This document shows positions 33,336-41,925 of a stretch of 44,666 nucleotides of DNA, piece by piece (positions within the stretch are counted from its first letter, which is position 1; every line of letters begins with the position of its first letter). The notes below the pieces were generated by a model. It searched no databases. It had not been told where the DNA came from and saw only the letters and a program-made list of their open reading frames with translations. The DNA lies in NCBI GenBank assembly GCA_913057825.1, contig CAJXOW010000026.1:1-44666 (forward strand), written 5' to 3'. The position numbers and the translations under genes were made by a program. This DNA comes from an uncultured Balneolaceae bacterium (lineage in GTDB: Bacteria; Bacteroidota; Rhodothermia; Balneolales; Balneolaceae).

Positions 33336-35033
33336 TCACCTGGTTGATTTATTTGTCGTTTGTGAACGTGTAACCGCAGCCGGATGCTGCAAGAGGCTGC
33401 GGGCCTCATCCCAACCCGGTTGATTTAAAACTTTTTCATTTTGGGCCATCTGCTTCTTCACATCATACAGGCTGTGCGCCCATCCGGGTAATTTTTCCTG
33501 TCGCGCCTGCCGGATTACCGCGGCCCGTTTTTCGGTTGACGTCTGAATTAACTGATTCACCTGCTTTTCGGAGTACTGCGTGAAGTCAACCGGTCGAATA
33601 CCGATCCAAACCATGAAGATAACCAGGGGAATCAATAATCCGACTTCCCTCGCATTCAAATCATTCAATTTCTTGTTGACTTCATGCTTAATCGGGCCGA
33701 ACATAACACGCTGATACATCCATAACATGTAAACCGCCGCCAGGATTACGCCCGAAGCTCCCAGAATGACAAAAACCTCGGTGTTAAACATATCCGAATA
33801 GAAGGTTCCGTTCAAAATCAGGAATTCACCGATAAATCCGTTGAGACCGGGCAAGCCAATCGAAGCAAGGGTGGAAATCATGAAGAAGGTCGCAAAAACC
33901 GGCATTACCTTCGATATCCCGCCAAAATCCTCGATCATTCGTGTGTGCCGGCGATCGTATATCATCCCTACAATCAAAAAGAGAGCGCCGGTCGAAAGCC
34001 CGTGATTCACCATCTGAAGCAGGGCTCCCTGTATCGATATACTGGTAAAGGCAAACAAGCCGAGTACGACAAATCCGAGGTGGCTGACGGACGAATAGGC
34101 GACCAGTTTCTTCACGTCTTTTTGCACCATGGCAACCAGCGCGCCATAGATTATACCGATCACCGCCAATGTGGCCATCAAAGGCGCAAACTCCAGGAAG
34201 GCGTTGGGAAACAACGGCAAACAGACGCGCAAGAGTCCGTACGTTCCCATTTTCAACAAGATAGAGGCAAGCACGACCGACCCGGCCGTCGGTGCTTCGG
34301 TGTGCGCCCAGGGCAGCCAGGTATGAAAAGGAAACAGCGGGACCTTGATGCTGAAGGCGAGGGCGAATGATAAAAACAGGTAGGTTTGCTCAACCAGTCC
34401 AATCTGATAGGCGCCGCTCGAAAGGAACCGCCAATCGCTCGTGAACGAATAACCCTCTATTGCAGCACCCGCATCGTAGCCCAGGTAGATCAACCCAACC
34501 AGCATGATGAGGGATCCAACCAGGGTATAGACAAAAAACTTGACCGTGGCATGGATGCGATCCTTGCCGCCCCAGATACCGATCAGGAAGTACATCGGAA
34601 TCAGGGAAAGTTCAAAGAAAATGTAAAAGATAATCAGATCCAGCGAGGCAAACACCCCGAGCGAGGCCGTTTGCAGCAGTAATAACATAGCATAATAACC
34701 GGGCAAATACTTGCTGATGGAATCCCAGGATGAGAGTACGACAATGGGTCCCAGCAGGGTAGTCAGCATAAACAACAGCAGACTCAGCCCGTCAAGTCCC
34801 ACCAGGTACTTCACATCCAGTCCTTCAAGCACCGGAGCTCCTTCGGTCAGGTAATGGATACTGTTGGCAGCTGCGGGATCAAAATTGAGGATCAGTGGCA
34901 GCGACAGCAAAAAAGTGGCCGTCGTAAACAGCAGACTCACTCCTTTCACCGCCGTCTCATTGTTCCGGAACAACAGAATTCCGGCAATACCCAGCAGCGG
35001 CAAATAAATACAAATATTTAACAGCGTATCCAT
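33336..35033 (-). CDS. nuoM: NADH-quinone oxidoreductase subunit M
   Basis: This 565-residue antiporter-like subunit of complex I has the essential glutamate in FYIFFELSLIPMYFLIGIW near residue 144 and the channel lysine/histidines in AFSIKVPLFPFHTWLPWAH. Further typical segments are APTAGSVVLASILLKMGTYG and DVKKLVAYSSVSHLGFVVLG. The C-terminal 65 residues after the last helix (STEKRAAVIRQARQEKLPGW onward) are a charged soluble tail that is longer than in enterobacterial NuoM. Downstream it is closely packed with phhB and nuoN; upstream the gap to nuoL holds element A3. Confidence 0.97.
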   Translation of the reverse strand: MDTLLNICIYLPLLGIAGILLFRNNETAVKGVSLLFTTATFLLSLPLILNFDPAAANSIHYLTEGAPVLEGLDVKYLVGLDGLSLLLFMLTTLLGPIVVLSSWDSISKYLPGYYAMLLLLQTASLGVFASLDLIIFYIFFELSLIPMYFLIGIWGGKDRIHATVKFFVYTLVGSLIMLVGLIYLGYDAGAAIEGYSFTSDWRFLSSGAYQIGLVEQTYLFLSFALAFSIKVPLFPFHTWLPWAHTEAPTAGSVVLASILLKMGTYGLLRVCLPLFPNAFLEFAPLMATLAVIGIIYGALVAMVQKDVKKLVAYSSVSHLGFVVLGLFAFTSISIQGALLQMVNHGLSTGALFLIVGMIYDRRHTRMIEDFGGISKVMPVFATFFMISTLASIGLPGLNGFIGEFLILNGTFYSDMFNTEVFVILGASGVILAAVYMLWMYQRVMFGPIKHEVNKKLNDLNAREVGLLIPLVIFMVWIGIRPVDFTQYSEKQVNQLIQTSTEKRAAVIRQARQEKLPGWAHSLYDVKKQMAQNEKVLNQPGWDEARSLLQHPAAVTRSQTTNKSTR

Positions 35034-35095
35034 AATCGTCAGTTAGATCAATTAATACTTTAAAGCCTTGTTTTCTGTCAATTAAATCTTATCCG

Positions 35096-35256
35096 GCGTT
35101 CATTGAAAACCGGGCGGCGGTTCCTTGCTCGTATACTTTTCCTTGGTTACAGATATTGAGTAGGTAAAAGCCTTACATATATAATCATCATTATTACAGC
35201 TCTATACCCGGAAAATTATTATGCTTCGGAACCGCCGCCCGGTTTTCAATGAACGC
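35096..35256. repeat. Inverted-repeat element A3 (class I, family A) between nuoL and nuoM
   Basis: Perfect 29-bp arms at 35096-35124 and 35228-35256 enclose a 103-nt core. The core begins TTGCTCGTATACTTTTCC and ends GGAAAATTATTATGCTTC, as in A1. It fills most of the 229-nt gap between two co-directional genes of one complex, so it is probably transcribed within the nuo mRNA. The right arm ends 6 nt from the nuoL stop codon. Confidence 0.9.
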
Positions 35257-35262
35257 TTTCAC

Positions 35263-37284
35263 TTATATCATCAGCAAGCTCAATACAATGATCACGCCCA
35301 CCACCAGGGCCAACGCATAGTTGGAGGTCACCCCGGTCTGCAGATATCGGAACAAACTGCCGAACAAACGGGTAATGCCACCAACAGCATTCACGGTGCC
35401 ATCCAACACCTTCATATCGAAGGTCGCAAGTACCCGATCTGAAAAACGAACCAGGGGACGACTGATGTACCCTTCATATATCTCATCCAAATTATATTTC
35501 TCGGACCAGATCTCGTACATGACCCCGAAGCGTTCGGCCAGGCTCTCGTCGGAGGCTTCTCCGCGATCTTTGTTGAAGAGTTTGTATCCCAGTATCATAC
35601 CCCCTACTGCCACTCCAATCGAAATGGCCATCAACAGCCATTCGGTGGCATGCGAAAGAACGATTTTATGTCCGGCCGTCACCGTATGCAGCCAATCATG
35701 CAGCAGGTTGATATGGGCTGCTTCATGCGTAAAGGTCGATGCAATAAAATTGGGTACTCCGATGAAACCGCCCACCAGGGCTGCAACAGCCAGCACCCAG
35801 AGCGGAATCGTCATGCTCGAGGGACTCTCATGCAGATATTGTTCAGAACCTTTGGCTTCATCGAATACCTGGGGCAGTTTGAATGAGCCGTGGAACGTGC
35901 GAAGGGTTAGCCGGAACATGTACAGGGCCGTCAGCAGCGCCGTCACCATCCCGATCACCCACAACGCCATGTACAACGCACCAGCATGCTCGCCGAGACC
36001 GGAATTAAAGGCCATCACCAGAATTTCATCCTTGGAGAAGAAACCGGCAAGCGGCGGAATTCCGGCAATTGCCAGGGTCGATATCATAAAAGTCTTGTAG
36101 GTAGACGGCATATACTTTCGAAGTCCCCCCATATACCGCATATCCTGTGGATCGAAATGTACATCCTTGCCCTCTTCATGGAGTTCGTGCTCGGCATGCT
36201 CCATCGTGTGAATCACCGATCCGGATCCCAGGAAGAGACAGGCTTTGAAGAAAGCATGCGTAACGACATGAAACATCGCCGCCGTAAACCCGCCGGCCCC
36301 GAGTGCCAGGAACATATATCCCAGCTGAGAGACGGTCGAATAAGCAAGTACCCGCTTGATATCATATTGCGTCAAGGCAATGGTCGCCGCCATAATTGCG
36401 GTCAATGCTCCCACCGCCGCTATCACGATCATGACTTCGGGGACTTGCACGTAGAAGGCCGACATGCGGGAGATCAAATAAATACCCGAGGTAACCATGG
36501 TCGCCGCGTGAATAAGAGCGGACACGGGAGTCGGTCCCGCCATCGCGTCGGGCAGCCATACAAACAAGGGAATCTGGGCACTTTTACCGGTCGCGCCCAC
36601 AAAGAACAGCAGTCCGACCGCCACCTTCACCTCGTGCGGCATCGCTTCGAGCGACTGCAACACTTCCGTAATATTAAGGGTGCCGGTGTACTTGAAAATC
36701 AGGAAGAGGCCAATCAGGAAAGCGAAATCACCGATACGATTATATATAAAAGCTTTTTTCGCCGCACTGGAATTGGCCATTTCCTCATACCAAAATCCGA
36801 TGAGCAGGTAGGAACAGAGACCAACGCCTTCCCAGCCGAGGAAAAGCAGCAGGAGGTTATCCGCCAGCACCAGATTCAACATGGCGAATATGAATAGGTT
36901 CAGATAAGCAAAAAATTTCCAGAAGCCCGGATCATGCTTCATGTACCCGATCGAGTACATATGAATAAAGGCACCGACGCCCGTAACAACCATGGTCATC
37001 AGAATGGAAAGCTGGTCGACCTGGTAGGCGATATCGACACCGAATGACCCGACGCTGATCCAATTGAACAGGTGCACAAATACCGGTTCCGAGCCGGAAG
37101 TCATGTTGAAGAACAACAACAGCGACAGACCGAAGGGGATAAATACGGCCAGGTTGGAGACGAGACCTATAAACCCTTTCTTCTCTCTAAAAGACCGGGA
37201 ACTCAACCCCATGATTCCGTTCAGCAGAAAACCTGCCAACGGCAGCGTAATAATTAAAACCACAAAGATATCGGTGGAAGCCAT
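35263..37284 (-). CDS. nuoL: NADH-quinone oxidoreductase subunit L
   Basis: This 673-residue antiporter-like subunit forms the distal end of the complex I arm. The essential glutamate is in LFLGWEGVGLCSYLLIGFWY near residue 155. The channel lysine is in GATGKSAQIPLFVWLPDAM, the second motif is ALIHAATMVTSGIYLISR, and DIKRVLAYSTVSQLGYMFLA is present. The C-terminal part carries the long lateral helix region and a last membrane helix (ALALVVGVIIVLSLLMI). It is first in this cluster, with no nuoA-K upstream; the next genes, divergent, are Mrp-type antiporter subunits. Confidence 0.97.
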   Translation of the reverse strand: MASTDIFVVLIITLPLAGFLLNGIMGLSSRSFREKKGFIGLVSNLAVFIPFGLSLLLFFNMTSGSEPVFVHLFNWISVGSFGVDIAYQVDQLSILMTMVVTGVGAFIHMYSIGYMKHDPGFWKFFAYLNLFIFAMLNLVLADNLLLLFLGWEGVGLCSYLLIGFWYEEMANSSAAKKAFIYNRIGDFAFLIGLFLIFKYTGTLNITEVLQSLEAMPHEVKVAVGLLFFVGATGKSAQIPLFVWLPDAMAGPTPVSALIHAATMVTSGIYLISRMSAFYVQVPEVMIVIAAVGALTAIMAATIALTQYDIKRVLAYSTVSQLGYMFLALGAGGFTAAMFHVVTHAFFKACLFLGSGSVIHTMEHAEHELHEEGKDVHFDPQDMRYMGGLRKYMPSTYKTFMISTLAIAGIPPLAGFFSKDEILVMAFNSGLGEHAGALYMALWVIGMVTALLTALYMFRLTLRTFHGSFKLPQVFDEAKGSEQYLHESPSSMTIPLWVLAVAALVGGFIGVPNFIASTFTHEAAHINLLHDWLHTVTAGHKIVLSHATEWLLMAISIGVAVGGMILGYKLFNKDRGEASDESLAERFGVMYEIWSEKYNLDEIYEGYISRPLVRFSDRVLATFDMKVLDGTVNAVGGITRLFGSLFRYLQTGVTSNYALALVVGVIIVLSLLMI

Positions 37285-37338
37285 CTATCTTAATTCTTGG
37301 ATTTAATATCTGGTAATTTCGCTCACAATGTAGTCAAT

Positions 37339-37368
37339 ATTATGACTTCTAAAAAGGGTCTATTCCAA
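37339..37368 (-). promoter_or_regulatory. Possible promoter of nuoL
   Basis: On the minus strand TTGGAA (37363-37368) and CATAAT (37339-37344) are 18 bp apart, about 50 nt before the nuoL ATG. The match is moderate, but the position fits a separate nuoLMN transcript. Confidence 0.4.
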
Positions 37369-37463
37369 TTTTTCTGCCTCATAATATAATAGATATCATA
37401 CTCCTATCGAAAAGAGAATATGATTGGTTTCGCACATGCTCGAATTAAAATGTTCGAAGCCGC

Positions 37464-37609
37464 GGAAAAGCGGGCGGGCGCTTCCTTGTTCGGAAACTTT
37501 TCTTCGTTTTACCTCTTTTATGGCGCGTTCAGTCAAATTTTTTGTTTTTATTTATTACAGCTTTTTATCCAGAAAATTTTAATACTTCGGAACCGCCCGC
37601 CCGCTTTCC
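37464..37609. repeat. Inverted-repeat element A4 (class I, family A, decayed arms)
   Basis: Arms at 37464-37485 and 37589-37609 pair over about 20 bp with one mismatch and one single-base indel (AGCGGGCGGGCG in common). The 103-nt core begins TTGTTCGGAAACTTTTC and ends GAAAATTTTAATACTTC, matching A1 closely. It lies in the divergent region between nuoL and the antiporter module. The remainder, 37610-37904, shows no convincing gene or promoter. Confidence 0.82.
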
Positions 37610-37904
37610 ATGACACCGTTCCTTTTAAAAAATCAAACTTGCGGGTTGAAACATTCTTTTTTTATCATAGTTTACGTTATTAATTCATAACAGAATCACG
37701 AGACGCATTAAATATTGACAGCAGATAGTAAACCGGATGAGTTGACCACAAATAATCAAGCATCCGAAAATTAAACTCACGAGCCTGTTTTTTGCGAAAG
37801 CTCAAGCATTTTCCTTGAATTCCGATGGCATGATGAAACGAACTTAAGCCATGTGTAACCTTCTTGCCGATATTCAATCCGGGCTTGTAAACTGAATATT
37901 ATTT

Positions 37905-38480
37905 ATGAGTGACAATTTTGATTTCAAAGGGCTGGCCGTTAGCAATTATATCGTTTCGCCCTTGATCTTGATGGGCTTTTGGCTGATCATGAGCGGCAAG
38001 TTTGACTTAATACACATCCTGATGGGGGTGCTGTGCGTCGGATTTGTACTGGCCTTGAATATCCCCCTGCGCAGGTATCGCTATTTTGACGATGATGCCG
38101 ACGTAATTCATGATCTTCGGTTGGGGCGGGTGGTCCTTTATGTTCTTTGGCTGATCTATCAAATTATTTTATCCGGCATTCAGGTCGCACGATTAATTTT
38201 ATCCCCCTCACTGCCTGTCGCACCGCGTGTTATACGTTTTACCGTCGACCTGCCCAATGCACAGGCCAAGATGATCCTCGGCAACTCGATAACGCTCACT
38301 CCCGGTACATTGACGGTGGATATCAATGGGGATGAATTTATTGTCCATGCCATTGTCCCCGAAGCGCTCGACAGCCTGATTTCTGATGCTATGCCCCGAC
38401 AAGTATTGAAGCTTTTTTCACGCGAGGCACACCCGGTTATGCAGGAGCATGAAATTTTAACGGATCCCAATCAACTTTAA
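37905..38480 (+). CDS. mrpE: Mrp/Mnh antiporter subunit E (MbhA-like)
   Basis: This 191-residue subunit has two or three N-terminal membrane helices (IVSPLILMGFWLIMSG, IHILMGVLCVGFVLAL, VVLYVLWLIYQIILSGIQVA). A soluble domain with the family signature ILGNSITLTPGTLTVDI follows. The C terminus continues to about residue 190, longer than the usual 160. It is the first gene of the plus-strand module; its last base overlaps the ATG of the F subunit gene, implying coupled translation. The E subunit supports assembly of multi-subunit sodium(or potassium)/proton antiporters. Confidence 0.93.
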   Translation: MSDNFDFKGLAVSNYIVSPLILMGFWLIMSGKFDLIHILMGVLCVGFVLALNIPLRRYRYFDDDADVIHDLRLGRVVLYVLWLIYQIILSGIQVARLILSPSLPVAPRVIRFTVDLPNAQAKMILGNSITLTPGTLTVDINGDEFIVHAIVPEALDSLISDAMPRQVLKLFSREAHPVMQEHEILTDPNQL

Positions 38481-38752
38481 TGAGTGTATTTTTCCTCTAT
38501 ACCGCTATTGGATTGACGGTGATTATCGCCATCCCGGCCTACCGGGTGGTCAAAGGTCCGACGATCTTCGACCGTTTGGTCGGCACGAACGCCATTGCCA
38601 CGAAAACGATTGTTTTGATTTTATTGATTGGATACCTTTACGGTCGTGTTGACATGTTCATAGACATTACCCTGGCCTATGCGGTGCTGGGATTCATCGG
38701 TTCGCTCGCTATCGCCAAATATTTTGCTATAAAGGAGAAAAATGATGAATGA
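38480..38752 (+). CDS. mrpF: Mrp/Mnh antiporter subunit F (MbhB-like)
   Basis: This 90-residue protein has three membrane helices. The family segment RVVKGPTIFDRLVGTNAIAT lies between the first and second, and DITLAYAVLGFIGSLAIAKY in the third. The length is normal for MrpF. It overlaps the E subunit by one base and the G subunit by 11 bases. Confidence 0.94.
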   Translation: MSVFFLYTAIGLTVIIAIPAYRVVKGPTIFDRLVGTNAIATKTIVLILLIGYLYGRVDMFIDITLAYAVLGFIGSLAIAKYFAIKEKNDE

Positions 38753-39068
38753 CTGGCAAATAATCGGATCTGTTGTTTTTATAATAGCCGGTCTGTTCTT
38801 TCTGCTGATCGGCAGCGTGGGACTGGTGCGGCTGCCGGACTTTTATTCCCGCACCCACGCGGTCAGTAAAAGCGATACCCTGGGACTGCTTTTAGTCATC
38901 ATGGGACTCACCATTTATGAAGGATGGAACCTCAATACGGCGAAGTTTTTTCTGATCTCCGTATTTATAGCCCTGGCCAATCCGATCGGCGCTCATGCCC
39001 TGGCTCGAGCTGCAAATTTACGAGGTATTAAACCGCTTCTGAAAGATAGTGAACGTGAAAAATCCTGA
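38742..39068 (+). CDS. mrpG: Mrp/Mnh antiporter subunit G (MbhC-like)
   Basis: This 108-residue protein has three helices and the G-family signature FFLLIGSVGLVRLPDFYSRT followed by HAVSKSDTLGLLLVIMG. The start at 38742 is supported by AAGGAG four bases upstream, inside the end of the F gene. The C-terminal HALARAANLRGIKP is also typical. Confidence 0.94.
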   Translation: MMNDWQIIGSVVFIIAGLFFLLIGSVGLVRLPDFYSRTHAVSKSDTLGLLLVIMGLTIYEGWNLNTAKFFLISVFIALANPIGAHALARAANLRGIKPLLKDSEREKS

Positions 39069-39071
39069 TCT

Positions 39072-39317
39072 ATGCTCTGGTCGCTCGAAATCATACTTTT
39101 TATTTTTCTACTGGCCACGGCTATTATCGCCCTGGAGGCAGATCAACTGCTGGTGGCGGTAGTAGTATTATCGGTCTTCAGTTTCCTGATGGCCCTGCTT
39201 TTCACCACGATGGGAGCGGTTGATGTTGGATTTACGGAAGCGGTCGTCGGAGCCGGCGTAACCGGCATCCTGTTTGTCGTTGCGATCCATCAAACCCAAA
39301 ACGAGACCCGAGATTGA
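39072..39317 (+). CDS. DUF4040 antiporter/hydrogenase subunit (MbhD-like)
   Basis: The 81-residue, three-helix protein matches the domain that in canonical Mrp systems forms the C-terminal part of MrpA and in archaeal membrane-bound hydrogenases is the separate subunit MbhD. The signature is ALLFTTMGAVDVGFTEAVVG followed by GAGVTGILFVVAI; its acidic residues lie in the ion-translocation module. A free-standing form here means the large MrpA is split or absent. The stop codon overlaps the TTG start of the next gene. Confidence 0.88.
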   Translation: MLWSLEIILFIFLLATAIIALEADQLLVAVVVLSVFSFLMALLFTTMGAVDVGFTEAVVGAGVTGILFVVAIHQTQNETRD

Positions 39318-39628
39318 ATAAAGTTATCAACTTGCTATTGATTATCGGCTTTACCGGCGTGCTTTTATACGCGTCGATGGATCTGCCCTATCGCGGCAGC
39401 CCGGACAATCCTATGAATCAGCCGGAAAGCATGACGGGCACGACCGTGGCCGGACATTATTACGTAGAAAAAGCATATAAAGACGCCCATACCCCCAACA
39501 TGGTTACCGTGGTACTGGGCGATTACCGGAGCATGGATACGCTCGGGGAGCAAACCGTGATATTCGCGGCAGGCATTATCGGATTTTTGATACTGCGACG
39601 ACGAAAGAAAAATAAAGAAGACTCATGA
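39314..39628 (+). CDS. MbhE-like subunit of the antiporter module
   Basis: The 104-residue protein has an N-terminal helix (VINLLLIIGFTGVLLYASMD), a middle extracytoplasmic segment with GTTVAGHYYVEKAYKDAHTP and MVTVVLGDYRSMDTLGEQTV, and a C-terminal helix (IFAAGIIGFLILRRRKK). NMVTVVLGDYRSMDTLGE is the segment shared with MbhE and the corresponding part of MrpA/MrpB. Translation starts at TTG (39314), overlapping the preceding stop codon (TTGA), and ends with an ATGA overlap into the B subunit. Confidence 0.85.
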   Translation: MNKVINLLLIIGFTGVLLYASMDLPYRGSPDNPMNQPESMTGTTVAGHYYVEKAYKDAHTPNMVTVVLGDYRSMDTLGEQTVIFAAGIIGFLILRRRKKNKEDS

Positions 39629-40065
39629 CCCGACCCGTTGACAGCCCCATTGTAGTTTACGGCTCTCGCCTGTTGAGCCCCTATATCATGCTGTTCGGAC
39701 TGTATGTTATCTTTCACGGCCATTACAGTCCGGGGGGCGGATTTCAGGGCGGCACGCTGCTGGCAGCTTCACTGTTGCTGGTTCGAATTTCAAGCGGAAG
39801 CAAGATCGCACAGATACAATTCAGCGACATGTTTACGGCCCCCATGGCGGTTGTGGGCGTACTTATTTACTTTTTTACCGGATTGATCGCTATTCTGGCC
39901 GGCGGACAGTATCTGAACTATGAACTGCTTCCGCTGGGCGATATGCACGGGGCCGAATTGCGCTACTGGGGGATATTGTTTGTCGAAGTGGGAATTGGAC
40001 TCACGGTAATGGGCATTCTTGTATCCCTATATGATAACCTGGTAATCGGAGAGGATAATGACTGA
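39625..40065 (+). CDS. mrpB: Mrp/Mnh antiporter subunit B (MnhB domain, MbhF-like)
   Basis: This 146-residue, four-helix protein has the MnhB signature LFGLYVIFHGHYSPGGGFQG near residues 29-48. The second block is ELLPLGDMHGAELRYWGILF, followed by VEVGIGLTVMGILVSLYDNL. It overlaps its neighbours by 4 and 8 bases, consistent with a tightly coupled operon. Confidence 0.95.
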   Translation: MTRPVDSPIVVYGSRLLSPYIMLFGLYVIFHGHYSPGGGFQGGTLLAASLLLVRISSGSKIAQIQFSDMFTAPMAVVGVLIYFFTGLIAILAGGQYLNYELLPLGDMHGAELRYWGILFVEVGIGLTVMGILVSLYDNLVIGEDND

Positions 40066-40426
40066 CTTTCTACTGGGACATTACGCTTACTGGTTTACCA
40101 TATTAGTCCTGGCGGTCGGACTGTACGGCATACTGGTTAAACGAAACCTGGTCAAAAAAACGATCGGGCTTTCGATTTTCCAGGCCGGCATCATTCTGTT
40201 TTTTGTTGCCATCTCTACCAAGTGGAATGCATCCGTACCTATAAAGGTAAAAGGGAGTCATGTGAGTGAAGCGGCCAATTTTATGAATCCACTGCCGCAA
40301 ACGCTCATGCTGACCGCCATTGTAGTCGGTGTTGCCACCATCGGGGTGGCCCTTACCCTTTTGATTGCCATTTACAAACGATATGAAACATTGGATGAAG
40401 AGGAACTGTTGGAGAAATTTCAATGA
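40058..40426 (+). CDS. mrpC: Mrp/Mnh antiporter subunit C (NuoK-like, MbhG-like)
   Basis: This 122-residue, three-helix protein is homologous to NuoK: LAVGLYGILVKRNLVKKTIG, ISIFQAGI-type second helix (GLSIFQAGIILFFVAI) and PLPQTLMLTAIVVGVATIGV, the hallmark segment of MrpC. The last helix carries ALTLLIAIYKRYETLDEEEL. It overlaps the D subunit start by four bases (ATGA). Confidence 0.95.
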   Translation: MTDFLLGHYAYWFTILVLAVGLYGILVKRNLVKKTIGLSIFQAGIILFFVAISTKWNASVPIKVKGSHVSEAANFMNPLPQTLMLTAIVVGVATIGVALTLLIAIYKRYETLDEEELLEKFQ

Positions 40427-41904
40427 TAGTATCTGATTTACCCGTACTTATTCCTCTTACTTTTTTAGTGTCCGCACTGGTCGTAACCCTGTTCGGATTT
40501 TGGAAAGAACGTTGGGGATATCCCCTGGCCGTGCTGGGCACGCTCCTGGCGGTTTGTTTATCGCTTTACGGCTTTTTCCAGGTCATGGACGGAAGCATGA
40601 TGCGATACGAGGTCGGTGGATGGGCACCGCCGGTGGGCATCGAATTTGTCTATGATACGCTCTCCGCCTTTATCGTGCTGGTTATCAATTCAGTGGCCTT
40701 AATAGCCCTGATTCACTCCCGGGTAGTAGGCAAAACCGAATTTCCCGGCAAGCGCGGCGGGTACTATGCGGTCGCCATGCTCCTGATGTTCGGGTTTAAC
40801 GGCATGGTCATTACGGGCGACCTGTTTAACCTCTATGTTTTCCTGGAGATATCCTCCCTATCCAGTTACGCGCTTATCGCCATCGGCGATAAAAAAGCGC
40901 CGTTCGCAGCGTTTCGATATTTGCTGATCGGGACCGTGGGCGGCTCCCTCTACCTGTTGGGCATCGGCTTCCTCTATGTGGTGACCGGCACACTCAACAT
41001 TATCGACATGAGTGCGATGCTCCCCCAGGTAATCGATAATTCTGCAGTAATCGGCGGACTTATTCTGATGGTACTGGGTATCGGCATTAAGGCTGCCCTG
41101 TTCCCGCTGCACGGTTGGTTGCCCGATTCCTATACCCACGCCTCCTCCACTTCCTCGGCTCTGATTGCCCCGATCGGCACCAAGGTGGCCGCCTACGTGG
41201 TGCTGCGCATTATGCTTTACTTGTTTGGCGATCAACTGGTTGATATTGGACTGCCTGTCACATCTATTGTCGGCGCCCTGGCCGCCCTCGGAATCCTTTA
41301 TGGTTCCATTATGGCAATGGCCCAGAGCGAACTCAAAAAAATGCTGGCCTACAGCAGTGTCTCGCAGATTGGATACGTGATTATGGGCATCAGTCTCTCG
41401 AATCCCTTTGGCTTCATCGGGGCGGTACTGCATATCCTCAATCATGCCCTGATGAAGGGAACCTTGTTCCTGGTGGCCGGCAACCTGCGGGAACGCGAGG
41501 GACATACGAATATCCTGAAATTTGACGAAAGCTACCGCAAGAAATATCCATGGACGATGGCCGCTTTCACGACCGCGGCCCTATCGATGGTGGGCATTCC
41601 TCCGATGGCCGGCTTTTTCAGCAAGTGGTACCTGGCCCTGGGCACCATCCAGAACAGCAACTGGCTGCTGCTTGCCGTGATACTGATCAGTTCTCTTCTC
41701 AACGCTGTTTACTTTTTCCGCGTACTGGAGAAGGTATATATGCGAAGCAGCGCATCCGAAAGTACGTCCGATACCGAACGCCAGGAAGTAGTGCCTTCCA
41801 TGCTGTGGACCACTACCATAGCGGCGGCGGCCTTAATCATCGTTGGGCTCTTTAATGCATCGATTGTAGCCGTAATTCAACACATGATTCCAGCTGGACT
41901 TTAA
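40423..41904 (+). CDS. mrpD: Mrp/Mnh antiporter subunit D (MbhH-like)
   Basis: This 493-residue NuoM/N-type proton channel has the essential glutamate in YVFLEISSLSSYALIAIGD near residue 145 and the channel lysine in GIGIKAALFPLHGWLPDSYT near 225. The second lysine is in SALIAPIGTKVAAYVVLR, and ELKKMLAYSSVSQIGYVIMG is present. All residues needed for proton translocation appear intact. It is the first of three antiporter-like subunits in succession. Confidence 0.95.
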   Translation: MIVSDLPVLIPLTFLVSALVVTLFGFWKERWGYPLAVLGTLLAVCLSLYGFFQVMDGSMMRYEVGGWAPPVGIEFVYDTLSAFIVLVINSVALIALIHSRVVGKTEFPGKRGGYYAVAMLLMFGFNGMVITGDLFNLYVFLEISSLSSYALIAIGDKKAPFAAFRYLLIGTVGGSLYLLGIGFLYVVTGTLNIIDMSAMLPQVIDNSAVIGGLILMVLGIGIKAALFPLHGWLPDSYTHASSTSSALIAPIGTKVAAYVVLRIMLYLFGDQLVDIGLPVTSIVGALAALGILYGSIMAMAQSELKKMLAYSSVSQIGYVIMGISLSNPFGFIGAVLHILNHALMKGTLFLVAGNLREREGHTNILKFDESYRKKYPWTMAAFTTAALSMVGIPPMAGFFSKWYLALGTIQNSNWLLLAVILISSLLNAVYFFRVLEKVYMRSSASESTSDTERQEVVPSMLWTTTIAAAALIIVGLFNASIVAVIQHMIPAGL

Positions 41905-41925
41905 CATGAACGACCTATTGTAATT

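Noticed and set aside
5561..37609. Class I elements as ordinary MITEs or retron/ncRNA loci
   Set aside because: MITE termini are conserved, whereas these arms are not. No reverse transcriptase or transposase is encoded in the window. A MITE label would hide the unusual feature.
37680..37877. 65-codon minus-strand reading frame between nuoL and mrpE
   Set aside because: It has no ribosome site, no recognisable family and odd composition, and lies in a region otherwise made of repeat and promoter DNA; it could be a gene remnant, but nothing supports that.
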